Shown here in pieces: positions 1 to 8,103 of a DNA stretch of 35,007 nt. Under the pieces are notes generated by a model, which saw only the letters and a program-made list of their open reading frames with translations, did no database searches and had not been told where the DNA came from. The stretch lies in the NCBI RefSeq assembly GCF_000964405.1, contig NZ_BANE01000172.1, positions 1 to 35,007 of the forward strand, read 5' to 3'. The translations under genes and the position numbers were made by a program. This DNA comes from Novacetimonas hansenii JCM 7643 (lineage in GTDB: Bacteria > Pseudomonadota > Alphaproteobacteria > Acetobacterales > Acetobacteraceae). Within the stretch, counting starts at the first letter, position 1; every line of letters begins with the position of its first letter.

Positions 1-134
1 AAGGCATTGTCAAGCTTGAAAAACTTTCGGATCGGGCTCTTACTTTTGGTCGACTATGGCGGATTGGCCCTTTTGCAAAACGTCTTCGCAAACGTTTGGT
101 CAAAACCATTTTACGTGGAATTGGCAAGGGGTGA
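1..134 (+). CDS. C-terminal tail of an unidentified protein (partial)
   Basis: This reading frame (frame 3, first codon at position 3) is open at the left edge of the window and ends at TGA 132-134, leaving about 43 residues. The visible tail is strongly basic, with the run AKRLRKRLVK near the end, as is common at the C-terminus of cytoplasmic or membrane-associated glycosyltransferases. Its position just upstream of a glycosyltransferase gene suggests another polysaccharide biosynthesis gene, but nothing in 43 residues identifies a family. A competing frame is open from position 1 to a stop at 318; its composition looks less like a real protein, so I prefer the shorter frame without being certain. 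Confidence 0.4.
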   Translation, partial: GIVKLEKLSDRALTFGRLWRIGPFAKRLRKRLVKTILRGIGKG

Positions 135-398
135 AACACAGGTGCCCAAATTGGAGCATATGTTTTCATGCGATGGAATTTCGTCTTTGACAGGATCGTT
201 TGTGTCCCTGATTACCAGACGATACGGATTGACGCCTGAAAATAACTTATTTTTTCAAGAATGCAGAGATCCCGACCATGCCACACAGGAAATACAGCCC
301 AAGGCTCTCGACACCTAAATCCCAGTTCTACCGCTACAGACGCAGATGACGAACTCCGCTCTTATCGCAGTTCTAAAGGCACGAGGTTCTAGATCGAC

Positions 399-2105
399 AT
401 GAAGATTGCATTTCTTGTACAGGGTCTGTTTGAAAAGAGCGACTCCATAGGCTTTGACTGCATTTATGAATATGAACGCACCAAGGCGCTTTTTCCAAAA
501 TTTTCCAACCAGATCCGTATTTTTGCCGAACGTTTCGATACCGCGCGCCATCCTGACGTGCCTATTGAAAATCTGGATACATTTTATGAATGGTGCGACG
601 TTAACCCGGAAGGGACCGTTATCTATCATTATTGTGGCGCTTGGGAAAAAATGGATAGTTTCCTGGCAAACCGCCCTACACCCTCTGTTGTGCGTTGGCA
701 CAATAATACATCACCATGGTTTTTCTTTTCAAAGAAGCGTTATCTTGCTCATACGATTGAAGGCTTTGAAAATATTATCCGGATTTCGACAAAGCCCAAT
801 CTGTTTTTCTGGGTGAACTCACTATTTACACGGGATCAGTTCGTAGCTCTTGGTGGCGAAGCCTCACGCTCTGCCGTTGTATTCCCTGCCAGTCGTTACC
901 TGAAGAAAACCACCAATGTTCACGTATCCGAACGGCGTTTTGCACCCAACGGCATTATCAATATGCTTTTTGTGGGACGTGTCGTGCCGCATAAAGGGCA
1001 TAAATCCATTATCTCTTTGGCGGATCGCGTTCGTATGGCAACGGGAAAACCCGTTATAGTACACTTTGCCGGGCGTGAAGATGACGTCAAAGCGGAAATC
1101 GAAGTACATGCCACCAGATATCCTGAAATCGAAGTAAATTTCTATGGCGAGGTTTCTAACGCCGAACTTGATGAACTTTACAAAATCTCCGATGTATTTC
1201 TCTGTCTTTCAGAACATGAAGGATTTGGTTTACCCGTTTTCGAAGCCATGCGCTGTGGACTTCCGACCATTGTCTGGTCAACAACAGCCCTTCGGGAACT
1301 GATGGTCGATCATCCTTTGGGTTTTCAATATTACGACCTGAACATGTTTGCGGCGGCTATTGTCGCGCTGCAGGATGCAGACGTCTATCACCAGGTACTT
1401 GCTGCGCAGCAGCATGTCCTGAAATCCTATACCGCAGAAATTCTTGATAACCAGATTCTGGAAGCCCTTGCCGCCGTTAAGGGGGAGACCAACACCCAGC
1501 TACATACGGCCCTTCCCCGGGCGCTTCAGGCGCAACCAGAAATTGCCCTTGCAATAATGGAGCAGATGCACAAAGCACAGGCTTTTCCTCAAAAAGCTCC
1601 ATTGGTTGACCGTGATAGTGGTTACAACCTCTTTTCACGTTACGATATTCAAACTTTCCGCAAATTTTTTGATCGCTCAGAGCGCCTTCGCTTTGCTGCG
1701 TTCGAGAATTTCAGAACCAATGGGCAATATCATATTGAAGCTAATGAGTTTCATCATAGAGAAGGCAAATTGGAAGGAGATGTACTCCACTTCAAGCAAG
1801 GTCATTATTCTGGTGGGCACCTTATTTTTGGGCCTTACAGGGATCTGCCCATCGGGACCTATACCGTAATGTTTGATTTGTCGGTTACAAGCACGGATCT
1901 CAAATCGGTTGTCGTTGACGTCGCTTCCCAAAAACATGGCGAGTTGGATTATATAAAGACGCCTCTGGCAAAACTTTCTACCAATCAACCAACGCTTAAA
2001 TTTCGCTGTGATGATGCAAATGACATGTTTGAATTTCGTGTTAAATTTGAAAATGATTTCACAGGCGAAATTTCTTTTCGCGGGGTGATCTTAAGCCAGG
2101 TTTAA
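399..2105 (+). CDS. GT4-family glycosyltransferase with extra C-terminal beta-sandwich-like domain
   Basis: A retaining glycosyltransferase of the GT-B fold, probably adding a sugar from a nucleotide-sugar donor to a surface polysaccharide in the cytoplasm. The first ~365 residues form the catalytic part: a Rossmann-like N-domain, then a C-domain opening with FVGRVVPHKGH (residues 191-201; Arg194 and Lys199 would contact the donor phosphates), and the GT4 E-x7-E motif in EHEGFGLPVFEAM (Glu274 and Glu282). At 568 residues it is about 180 longer than a usual GT4 enzyme. The extra part (about 400-568) contains GHLIFGPYRDLPIGTYTV, a pattern typical of jelly-roll carbohydrate-binding modules attached to some polysaccharide enzymes. 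The ATG at 399 has no strong ribosome binding site. Third-codon positions are more A/T-rich than in the genes after 6 kb, a hint of transfer. The sugar and linkage cannot be read from the sequence. Confidence 0.85.
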   Translation: MKIAFLVQGLFEKSDSIGFDCIYEYERTKALFPKFSNQIRIFAERFDTARHPDVPIENLDTFYEWCDVNPEGTVIYHYCGAWEKMDSFLANRPTPSVVRWHNNTSPWFFFSKKRYLAHTIEGFENIIRISTKPNLFFWVNSLFTRDQFVALGGEASRSAVVFPASRYLKKTTNVHVSERRFAPNGIINMLFVGRVVPHKGHKSIISLADRVRMATGKPVIVHFAGREDDVKAEIEVHATRYPEIEVNFYGEVSNAELDELYKISDVFLCLSEHEGFGLPVFEAMRCGLPTIVWSTTALRELMVDHPLGFQYYDLNMFAAAIVALQDADVYHQVLAAQQHVLKSYTAEILDNQILEALAAVKGETNTQLHTALPRALQAQPEIALAIMEQMHKAQAFPQKAPLVDRDSGYNLFSRYDIQTFRKFFDRSERLRFAAFENFRTNGQYHIEANEFHHREGKLEGDVLHFKQGHYSGGHLIFGPYRDLPIGTYTVMFDLSVTSTDLKSVVVDVASQKHGELDYIKTPLAKLSTNQPTLKFRCDDANDMFEFRVKFENDFTGEISFRGVILSQV

Positions 2106-2170
2106 GCGCGACCAACTGGCTTCATCGAATGAAGCTGCCTGATTTGTGAGTATCTGGTTAAAAGCCTGCA

Positions 2171-2226
2171 CTCCCCTTTGCATCATTCCATAAATCACGA
2201 TGATGGAATGTATTGCTGAAGGGGAG
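2171..2226. other. Nested hairpin downstream of the glycosyltransferase gene
   Basis: Two stems are nested within 56 bases of the 236-bp gap after the 399-2105 gene. The outer stem pairs CTCCCCTT (2171-2178) with AAGGGGAG (2219-2226); the inner stem pairs CATTCCAT (2184-2191) with ATGGAATG (2203-2210). There is no T-run directly after it, so it is not a classic intrinsic terminator. It may stabilise the 3' end of the upstream mRNA or be part of a small RNA; the role is inferred. Confidence 0.5.
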
Positions 2227-2341
2227 CACAGTCCTTGGTAATGTTGAGGATGTGGCCATAAAGCATCTCTTTATATTCATTTTGGCCATTACGCGGTTTT
2301 ATGAAGATGCCTTTAAAAACGATTTTCTATCATTCAGGTAT

Positions 2342-2656
2342 TTATGAAATATTTCTGCCTGTAGACGATTCTGATTTTGATACTGTCCTGGTTTCAGAAA
2401 TTACACGTGCAATACATTCTGACACCCATTTATGAGCACTGGTAATATCGTTGAATTCATCGCTATCCGGTCCGATCTGGTGCGCGATCTGCTGTTCATC
2501 ACGTTCTTTGATGCGATACTGCTCATATTGTAGCATTTCAACCTGCTGTTCATGCGTCAGCAGACGCAATGCCCTCTGAAGGGCCGCCTCAAGGCATCCG
2601 ACATGCGCTTCAAGCAACGCGATTTCGCCAGCGATCCCAGACATATTGTCATTCAT
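2342..2656 (-). CDS. Small hypothetical protein, helical/coiled-coil-like
   Basis: A 104-residue protein of no family I recognise. The middle (about residues 8-60) is rich in Leu, Glu, Gln and Ala with heptad-like spacing, suggesting an amphipathic helix or short coiled coil; the C-terminus is Ser/Thr-rich and polar. There is no signal peptide or membrane segment. I chose the ATG at 2656 because AGGAAG lies about nine bases before it. A longer version starting at 2719 would add 21 residues with no good ribosome binding site. It stands alone between two glycosyltransferase genes and has A+T-rich DNA upstream. It could be a small regulator or adaptor, but no function can be assigned. Confidence 0.55.
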   Translation of the reverse strand: MNDNMSGIAGEIALLEAHVGCLEAALQRALRLLTHEQQVEMLQYEQYRIKERDEQQIAHQIGPDSDEFNDITSAHKWVSECIARVISETRTVSKSESSTGRNIS

Positions 2657-3039
2657 TGTGCCCATCTTCCTTTGCTTTTTAAGATACAGGATGCTGCGTT
2701 CGTTCCAGATGCTTACCATTCCTGACCTGTTCCTGCATTACACACTTGATAATCCTGATTCTGCAGAAAATATTCAATCAAGTCGTGATATCGCCTCTAC
2801 TCCCGCAGGCATGATACAGGCGGTGTCACGGGAAGCCGGACATACAGTTTAAGACAATCATTTTTATCTGTAATAAGTGAAAAATACTTTTAAATCCGTT
2901 TCTAATTATCCCTATTATTGTGAATAATAAATAAATTTCCTGAGTAGGGCTATTGTTTTAAAATGAAATAACTTGGAATATTAAAATAATTACAATAGTT
3001 TTATATTTCTATCTTCTCAAACAGTCTCTAAACATTCCT
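2657..3039. other. A+T-rich intergenic region with a short copy of a repeat end
   Basis: No convincing gene is seen in these 383 bases. The half nearest 3040 is very A+T-rich and would hold the promoter of the small gene read leftward from 2656. The 14-mer CAAACAGTCTCTAA at 3018-3031 recurs exactly at 24026-24039, at the edge of one of the dispersed hairpin repeats, so a repeat fragment appears to sit just past the stop codon of the glycosyltransferase gene. Confidence 0.5.
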
Positions 3040-4191
3040 TTAAAAACGTTCATAAAATGCTTTCAGTCGTGTGCCATAGGCCATCCGTGAAAAGAATTCT
3101 GCCCTGACATACCCTCGCTGGACGAGATCGCCACACAGACCCGCATGCTTATCCATGGAATCCAGTACAGCGATCGCATCGCCAATGGCCTTCACGTCAA
3201 ACGGATCGACCAGATATGCTGCATTATCAGCAATTTCCCCGGTCGCCCCACCACAGGAGGTAATCACTGGTGTGCCTAATGCCATGGCTTCTATAATCGG
3301 CAGGCCAAATCCCTCTCCCAAAGAGGGAAAGACAAGCATATGCGCCTCGGCCAGTCCACGTAGTAAGGAAAAACGCTCAATCCATGGAATGCGTATGACC
3401 TGCCCCGGCCCTTCAGGAAGGGACATATCCGGACGGTCATCCCCATCGGGACCGACCAGCACCAGTGGTCGATGCGACCTGCTGCGGGCATAACCTGCGA
3501 TCAGGCGCTCTATATTCTTTCGGGTTTCGACACGTCCGATATGAATGATACTGTCAGATGGAATGATACGTTCACTCTTCATCACAGCTTCCCTATCAAT
3601 ATCGACCATCTGATAAAGATTGGTAATACGTGACGGAGAAATATTCAGTATTTCAATCAACTGTTGCCGGACAGTTTCTGAAACCGTCACAATTGCATCC
3701 ATGCGTGGCAGGAGTTCACGTAGCAGACGGGCAAAATGTGTGGGATCAATTCCTGTCAGATTGGGATTGAGGATAGGCACCAGATCGTGAATGGTGACTA
3801 TATTCCTGCATCCCTGCATGACCATCGGCAGGGGATAGGTCCAGTGCATAAGCGCAGGCGACATAGCAGTATCAAAGGATGTCAGTCGGCCAAAGGTCTT
3901 GAACCTGACATGGGCAGTTCGATAAAGGTCAGGGCAATAGGGCACATCATGAACTTCCCCGACATGTCGCCAGGGAAGGGTTGCGCGTAGCAGACGCTGT
4001 AATGCATCCAGTTTTCCGCCTGATAACGATTTTCCATCTGGCCTGACCCCTTGCACAAAGGCCGTCGAGATCCCCAGATCACCCAGGCAGGTAGCAAGAT
4101 CCTGCGTATATCTTGCTACACCGGTTCCCCCATTGATTCCGATATTACGGCTGTCCAGCCAGACCGGTCCTGTGGTGGAAATTACTGACAC
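3040..4191 (-). CDS. GT4-family glycosyltransferase (mannosyltransferase-like)
   Basis: A GT-B fold retaining glycosyltransferase of about 383 residues. The N-domain opens with WLDSRNIGINGGTGVARY, a common start in GT4 mannosyl-/glucosyltransferases of exopolysaccharide clusters. The acceptor region has TIHDLVPI, the donor site has IHIGRVETRKN, and GEGFGLPIIEAM carries the E-x7-E motif, all in the order expected for the family. The frame extends upstream to a TTG at 4209, but I prefer the GTG at 4189-4191, which is preceded by AAGGGG about nine bases upstream. It lies 34 bases after the Wza-type gene on the same strand, so the two are probably co-transcribed. GDP-mannose made by ManC in this window could be the donor; that is inferred. 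The exact sugar is unknown. Confidence 0.85.
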   Translation of the reverse strand: MSVISTTGPVWLDSRNIGINGGTGVARYTQDLATCLGDLGISTAFVQGVRPDGKSLSGGKLDALQRLLRATLPWRHVGEVHDVPYCPDLYRTAHVRFKTFGRLTSFDTAMSPALMHWTYPLPMVMQGCRNIVTIHDLVPILNPNLTGIDPTHFARLLRELLPRMDAIVTVSETVRQQLIEILNISPSRITNLYQMVDIDREAVMKSERIIPSDSIIHIGRVETRKNIERLIAGYARSRSHRPLVLVGPDGDDRPDMSLPEGPGQVIRIPWIERFSLLRGLAEAHMLVFPSLGEGFGLPIIEAMALGTPVITSCGGATGEIADNAAYLVDPFDVKAIGDAIAVLDSMDKHAGLCGDLVQRGYVRAEFFSRMAYGTRLKAFYERF

Positions 4192-4225
4192 ATGTACCTG
4201 CCCCTTCAATCCTGTTAGGACAGTA

Positions 4226-5542
4226 TTACTTCGCCAGCCATGCCGCCGTGATGCCAGGACTGATAATCGTACTCAACAGGTTGAAGAACTTATTGAAATC
4301 ATTGATTTTAGCATTCGCAACATAAATCAGGTCGCGGTTTTTCATCGGGATTTTCTGCGCAAGGAAATAATCCTGAGTATTCATCAGGTCCAGATGATAA
4401 ACAACGGGAATGTTTTCCTGCCCTGCATCCATCTGCAGACCCAGTTTAGTTGCAATGTTCCGATCCTCAAACCGGAACAGATAAACGGCATTCGGATCAC
4501 CTTGCCCGTCAGAAACGCCACCCACCCGTGACAGGGCCTCCGCCAGCGAAACCTGTGGCGTTCCGAACGCAACTTCCGTGACCTTGGAGCTTGCGCCAAA
4601 AACCGTAAATGTACGGGGTTCAGACAAGAGTTCCATCCGGTCTCCGGGCTGGAGAGGGATATCCTGTTCAGGCGTCTGTTCGATAAGTTTCAGCGGTGCC
4701 TGCACCACGCGATCACCACGCGTCAACTGGACAAGCGTATCTTCCGAAAGCTGTTTTGGCCCACCTGCCAGCGCGACAACATCAAGCACCCGTTCCTGGT
4801 TGGGGGTCAGTGGGATACGCCCACTCTTGAGGACATTTCCATAAACCATCACCACATTCGTCTCGTCCAGGACAGGACGCACGATAACAGCGGGCCGCGT
4901 GGAAATGTGTTTCAGGCTATTATTGATACGCTGGGAAATTTCGGAGATCGTAAGCCCTGCGACATGGACCTGGCCTGCATAAGGAATGAGGATATTGCCA
5001 TCGTCATTGACCTCCACCACGGGCAGGTTTGTTTGAACGGCCCCAATCGGCGGCGCGCCCCCGACCCCGTTCAGGGTCGTCAATGTTCCAGGTTCCGTGG
5101 CCGATGCCGTCGCCACACCACCAGTAAAGACACCATTACCGATTTCATAGACAGAAATCGCCAGATGATCCCCCGGACCCAGCCGGTCATTATGCGTTGG
5201 CGTATAACTCGTGGTATTGAGCGTCGAGAGCAAAGGCGGCTTTTCTTCGCTTAGCCAGGATGCCACCTGGTCAGTCACAGGCTCGATCTTGAACCCAAGG
5301 CTGTTCTTATGCCGGTCTGCCTGCTGCGAAACGATATCCGCCTGTGCGGGACCACTGCTTGGAAGTGTATTGCACCCTGTCAGAAGACATCCCACCATGG
5401 ACACTATGGCAACAGCCCGGCTGCTGCGACAGGACAATCCCCCCATAAGGCGGAAGCGGCGATCCACACCTGACGATGTCGTCATTCCAACGGAATGTCC
5501 ATCTTCATGACGCGTCATCAAGGTAATGGGATGTTCTGACAT
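4226..5542 (-). CDS. Wza-type outer-membrane polysaccharide export lipoprotein (copy 1)
   Basis: An outer-membrane export channel of the Wza/KpsD (OPX) family that takes polysaccharide across the periplasm to the surface. The lipobox LLTGC (Cys57 from the first ATG) follows a hydrophobic segment, indicating a lipoprotein. DRLGPGDHLAISVYE starts the polysaccharide-export domain; SLBB-like repeats follow (VVMVYGNVLKSGRIPLT and RTFTVFGASSKVTEV). The C-terminus is hydrophobic and ends near the membrane, as in Wza. From the ATG at 5542 there are an unusual ~40 residues before the signal peptide; in-frame ATGs at 5518, 5485 and 5446 are alternatives, the last giving a normal-length signal peptide. 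It is a clear but divergent paralogue of the protein at 21540-22736. It is grouped with a GT4 gene rather than with kpsE/kpsM, so it may serve a second polymer. Confidence 0.9.
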   Translation of the reverse strand: MSEHPITLMTRHEDGHSVGMTTSSGVDRRFRLMGGLSCRSSRAVAIVSMVGCLLTGCNTLPSSGPAQADIVSQQADRHKNSLGFKIEPVTDQVASWLSEEKPPLLSTLNTTSYTPTHNDRLGPGDHLAISVYEIGNGVFTGGVATASATEPGTLTTLNGVGGAPPIGAVQTNLPVVEVNDDGNILIPYAGQVHVAGLTISEISQRINNSLKHISTRPAVIVRPVLDETNVVMVYGNVLKSGRIPLTPNQERVLDVVALAGGPKQLSEDTLVQLTRGDRVVQAPLKLIEQTPEQDIPLQPGDRMELLSEPRTFTVFGASSKVTEVAFGTPQVSLAEALSRVGGVSDGQGDPNAVYLFRFEDRNIATKLGLQMDAGQENIPVVYHLDLMNTQDYFLAQKIPMKNRDLIYVANAKINDFNKFFNLLSTIISPGITAAWLAK

Positions 5543-5746
5543 GCTGGTTTAATATTTTCTCTTTGCTAGGAACGATAGGACATCCCCGTCACACGACCTG
5601 GATGTCACCGGAAAGAAAAGTCGGCTATCTCTACTCTGCCCACGCTGAACGATCAACCGCAACCTGCCATAAGGCAATATGACGCATCATGGATGTCATG
5701 AAACCCATGAATTACAATTTTCAACATTTGGGGATTATGTGAAACA

Positions 5747-5822
5747 TGGTGGAGCTGAGGGGAATCGAACCCCTGACCTCCTCATTGCGAACGAGGCGCT
5801 CTCCCATCTGAGCTACAGCCCC
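5747..5822 (-). tRNA. tRNA-Ala (anticodon CGC)
   Basis: A full 76-base cloverleaf with an encoded CCA end. On the minus strand it runs from GGGGCTG at 5822 to ACCA at 5747. The acceptor stem GGGGCTG/CAGCTCC pairs with one G-T wobble, the D-arm contains AGCTCAGATGGGAGAGC, the anticodon loop is TTCGCAA (anticodon CGC, reading GCG), and the T-loop is TTCGATT. Its 3' end points toward the polysaccharide block at 1-5542. Confidence 0.97.
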
Positions 5823-5947
5823 ACGTTTCATGGGAAAGCGATTAATCATATACCCTTTGTCATGTCAAGGCGTCCAGTATCGCGAAGATGGTTTTTTACG
5901 ATACACCCTCCGACATGATATTGTGACCCACGTTCCAGAACGCTAGT

Positions 5948-6289
5948 TTGAGCGGTCAAACCCCTGTTTTGAAAGTTGGCCCATTGGTTACAATCGTGTT
6001 CCAACTGCTGTTCGAACTGATACAGCTCTATACCTGGGTCGTCCTGTCGGCCTGCCTGTTCAGTTTCCTCCTGGGCTTCGGGATTCTGGACCCGCGCCAG
6101 CCAGTTGTATGGAAAATCTATAATTTCCTGTCGCGCATGACAGAGCCATTGTTGCAGCCCATCCGCAATATCCTGCCCACTGTTGCGAATATCGACCTCA
6201 GCCCCCTCGCACTGCTGCTGCTGATCCAGTACGTGCTGTATCCGGTCCTGGGCAAGATATATGCCATGTTGATGGTGGGGATTGCATAA
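5948..6289 (+). CDS. YggT-family small integral membrane protein
   Basis: A 113-residue membrane protein with two YggT-type hydrophobic hairpins. TM segments lie at about residues 17-45 (FQLLFELIQLYTWVVLSACL) and 82-108 (LALLLLIQYVLYPVLG), with the family hallmark YNFLSRMTEPLLQPIRNILP between them. YggT proteins are widespread and have been linked to membrane organisation and osmotic tolerance, but the biochemical role is not settled. The frame starts at TTG 5948; no clear ribosome binding site is visible, and in-frame TTG or GTG codons up to about 5996 are alternatives that leave the first TM segment intact. It lies between tRNA-Ala(CGC) and a secreted-protein gene on the same strand. Confidence 0.8.
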   Translation: MSGQTPVLKVGPLVTIVFQLLFELIQLYTWVVLSACLFSFLLGFGILDPRQPVVWKIYNFLSRMTEPLLQPIRNILPTVANIDLSPLALLLLIQYVLYPVLGKIYAMLMVGIA

Positions 6290-6388
6290 CCGCCCATGAG
6301 GCGGAATGTTAAGGACTGTGGCGCATATCATGGCAGAAGCAGGTTCTGCCGCGTCCTGTGCGCCCGGCCCCATGGTTCAGGAGTTCCG

Positions 6389-6850
6389 ATGTCCATCTTC
6401 AAGAAACTTTCGGCGACATGCCTTGCCCTTCCCCTCCTTGGCGCAATGGCGGCATCCCCCGTTCATGCACAGGGAATTCCCGGCTTTTCGGGTGGGAACT
6501 CGTCCGGTTCTTCACTGTTGGGCAATGCTGCGTCCGGCGCACTGTCGGGCAGCGGCCTGAGCATTCCCTCAGTCTCCTCACTTGCGCCGTCGAACGTGAC
6601 GGGCCTGCTGAGCTACTGCGTGGAAAACAACTATCTGGGCGGGAATTCCCCTTCGACGGTTCTGTCCTCGCTAAAGAGCAAGAGCGGCCTTGATACATCC
6701 AGCCCGCTTTATTCCAACGGACAGAAGGGAATCCTCGATACCGGTAACGGCAACACCTTCTCGCTGTCCTCGCTTGAAGGTAACATGAAGCAGAAAGTGA
6801 CCAAGAAAGTTTGCAGCGCAGTGCTGAAGCAGGGCAAGTCGCTTCTGTAA
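6389..6850 (+). CDS. DUF2501-family secreted protein (YjjA-like)
   Basis: A 153-residue exported protein. A signal peptide with positive start SIFKK and hydrophobic core is followed by a cleavage site after Ala27 (AHA|QG). The mature protein begins with a Gly/Ser-rich low-complexity segment (about 28-70). The conserved DUF2501 part follows: LAPSNVTGLLSYCVENNYLGG (Cys at about 88), LSSLKSKSG, then a C-terminal segment KVTKKVCSAVLKQGKSLL with a second Cys. E. coli YjjA belongs to the same family; no function is established. The start at 6389 is chosen because AGGAG lies six bases upstream; the frame extends to 6296 but without signal-peptide features. A strong hairpin follows at 6868. Confidence 0.85.
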   Translation: MSIFKKLSATCLALPLLGAMAASPVHAQGIPGFSGGNSSGSSLLGNAASGALSGSGLSIPSVSSLAPSNVTGLLSYCVENNYLGGNSPSTVLSSLKSKSGLDTSSPLYSNGQKGILDTGNGNTFSLSSLEGNMKQKVTKKVCSAVLKQGKSLL

Positions 6851-6867
6851 GCCATAAGTTTCCGGAT

Positions 6868-6898
6868 GCCGCCTTTTTTGAAAAAGGCGGCGTTCTTT
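6868..6898 (+). terminator. Intrinsic terminator-like hairpin, core of dispersed repeat copy A
   Basis: GCCGCCTTTTTT pairs with GAAAAAGGCGGC (6868-6891) and is followed by GTTCTTTT. It lies 18 bases after the stop of the DUF2501 gene, so it would end that transcript. The same core recurs at 10519, 23925, 26565, 26690 and 34951, which makes it part of a repeat family as well as a likely terminator. Confidence 0.75.
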
Positions 6899-6952
6899 TG
6901 ATGCTTTCAGTAAAAAAACTTCACCAGAAACTTTTATCTTCTGAAATATAAA

Positions 6953-7399
6953 TCAGAAGGGCCTTACGACAATCATGATGACGACAATCATCATCAGGAC
7001 CGTGGGAACCTCATTCGCCATGCGATAAAAACGTTCGGGGTGCGTATTACAATCCTCGGCAAAGGCACGGCGCCATTTGGCACATGCCCCGTGGAACCCC
7101 GCAAGGCCGAATACCGCGATAAGCTTCGTCCACCACCACCCACTATGCCAGTCGATCAGGCCCGGTAACATCGCAAGCAGCCCACCGAACAGAAACGTGC
7201 TGCACATCGCAGGCAGCATGATGAAGCGCAACAGCTTGTATTCCATGACCTTGAAACGTTCGGATTCCGCCGATCCGACCGCCACCTGGCAGTGATAGAC
7301 GAACAGGCGTGGCAGGTAGAACATGCCCGCCATCCACGCGACCATGGACATGATGTGGAATGCCTTGAACCACAGCATCCATGGCCAAAATACTGCCAT
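6953..7399 (-). CDS. hemJ: Protoporphyrinogen IX oxidase HemJ
   Basis: An inner-membrane enzyme that oxidises protoporphyrinogen IX to protoporphyrin IX, the penultimate step of haem synthesis in bacteria lacking HemG/HemY. It is 148 residues, the family's usual length. The N-terminal hallmark KAFHIMSMVAWMAGMFYLPRL carries the conserved His15. Three further hydrophobic segments follow, with WWWTKLIAVFGLAGFHG and a conserved Arg pair (KWRR), ending in PTVLMMIVVIMIVVRPF. The start is the ATG at 7397-7399, which shares its A with the TGA of the upstream HAD gene (TGATG), so translation is probably coupled. It is grouped with hemE three genes away on the same strand, placing two haem-pathway enzymes next to the origin. 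Confidence 0.93.
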   Translation of the reverse strand: MAVFWPWMLWFKAFHIMSMVAWMAGMFYLPRLFVYHCQVAVGSAESERFKVMEYKLLRFIMLPAMCSTFLFGGLLAMLPGLIDWHSGWWWTKLIAVFGLAGFHGACAKWRRAFAEDCNTHPERFYRMANEVPTVLMMIVVIMIVVRPF

Positions 7400-8100
7400 C
7401 ACGCGGCCTGCCCCTGAGAACGCAGGATACGCTTCACCAATGCGGTGAATTCCGTCAGGTGCCCAACCCGCAACAGGCCCGGCCAGCTTGTCGCCGGCAG
7501 GTCAAGCGGGCGCAGCAATACACAGGCCATGCCGGCGGCACGCGCGGCACCTGCCCCGGTTTCCGTATCCTCCAGCACCAGACAGTTTTCCGGCGCAACC
7601 CCTTCGGCATGGGCGGCAGACAGATAGACAGCAGGGTCCGGCTTGGGCTTGCCCATGTCACGTGCGGAATGGATACAATCCGGGGAAATCAGTGTATCCA
7701 GACCCGTGCGGCCGAATTTTGCATCCATTTCCATTTTGGAGGAATTGGATCCAATCCGATAAGGAATACGCAGTTCGCGGATCTCACGCAGCATGGCGGC
7801 CGATCCCTCGATCGTTTCCGCCTCGGACCGCATGAGTTCAACCAGCGCATGCTGCATCTGCGTGGGCCAGTCCTGATCAAGTTCCAATCCGGCCTGATCT
7901 TGCAATTCTTCCTTCAGGGCTGTCAGCGCCTTGCCCGCGAAACGGCCCACCGCGTCCTCGTCACTGATTTCCAGCCCGACCTTGCGCAGTTCACGCGCAA
8001 GCATGCGGCACGAAGGTCCTTCACTGTCGATCAGGACGCCATCGCAATCGAAGATGATCAGGCGCAGTTGTCCGTCGGGCCGGATGGAAGCAGGTAACAT
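7399..8100 (-). CDS. HAD-superfamily hydrolase (subfamily IA, phosphatase-like)
   Basis: A 233-residue cytoplasmic phosphatase-like enzyme. The four HAD motifs are in order: motif I DCDGVLIDSE (residues 18-27; nucleophile Asp18 and acid/base Asp20), motif II GSNSS (about 117-121), motif III Lys in GKPKPDP (about 149-155), and motif IV LVLEDTETG (about 173-181). The cap domain between motifs I and II is the helical type of beta-phosphoglucomutase/phosphoglycolate phosphatase relatives. The substrate cannot be deduced; small sugar phosphates or phosphoglycolate are the usual candidates. The start is ATG 8098-8100, three bases after the hemE stop, and the stop overlaps the hemJ start, so hemE, this gene and hemJ look like one operon. 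Confidence 0.88.
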   Translation of the reverse strand: MLPASIRPDGQLRLIIFDCDGVLIDSEGPSCRMLARELRKVGLEISDEDAVGRFAGKALTALKEELQDQAGLELDQDWPTQMQHALVELMRSEAETIEGSAAMLREIRELRIPYRIGSNSSKMEMDAKFGRTGLDTLISPDCIHSARDMGKPKPDPAVYLSAAHAEGVAPENCLVLEDTETGAGAARAAGMACVLLRPLDLPATSWPGLLRVGHLTEFTALVKRILRSQGQAA

Positions 8101-8103
8101 TCG

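Noticed and set aside
7-318. 103-codon frame from TTG at position 7
   Set aside because: It overlaps a frame with a more natural basic C-terminal tail and has no family resemblance. Kept only as an alternative in the first feature.
7381-8097. 238-codon plus-strand frame opposite the HAD gene
   Set aside because: Antisense shadow; the HAD motifs on the other strand are complete.
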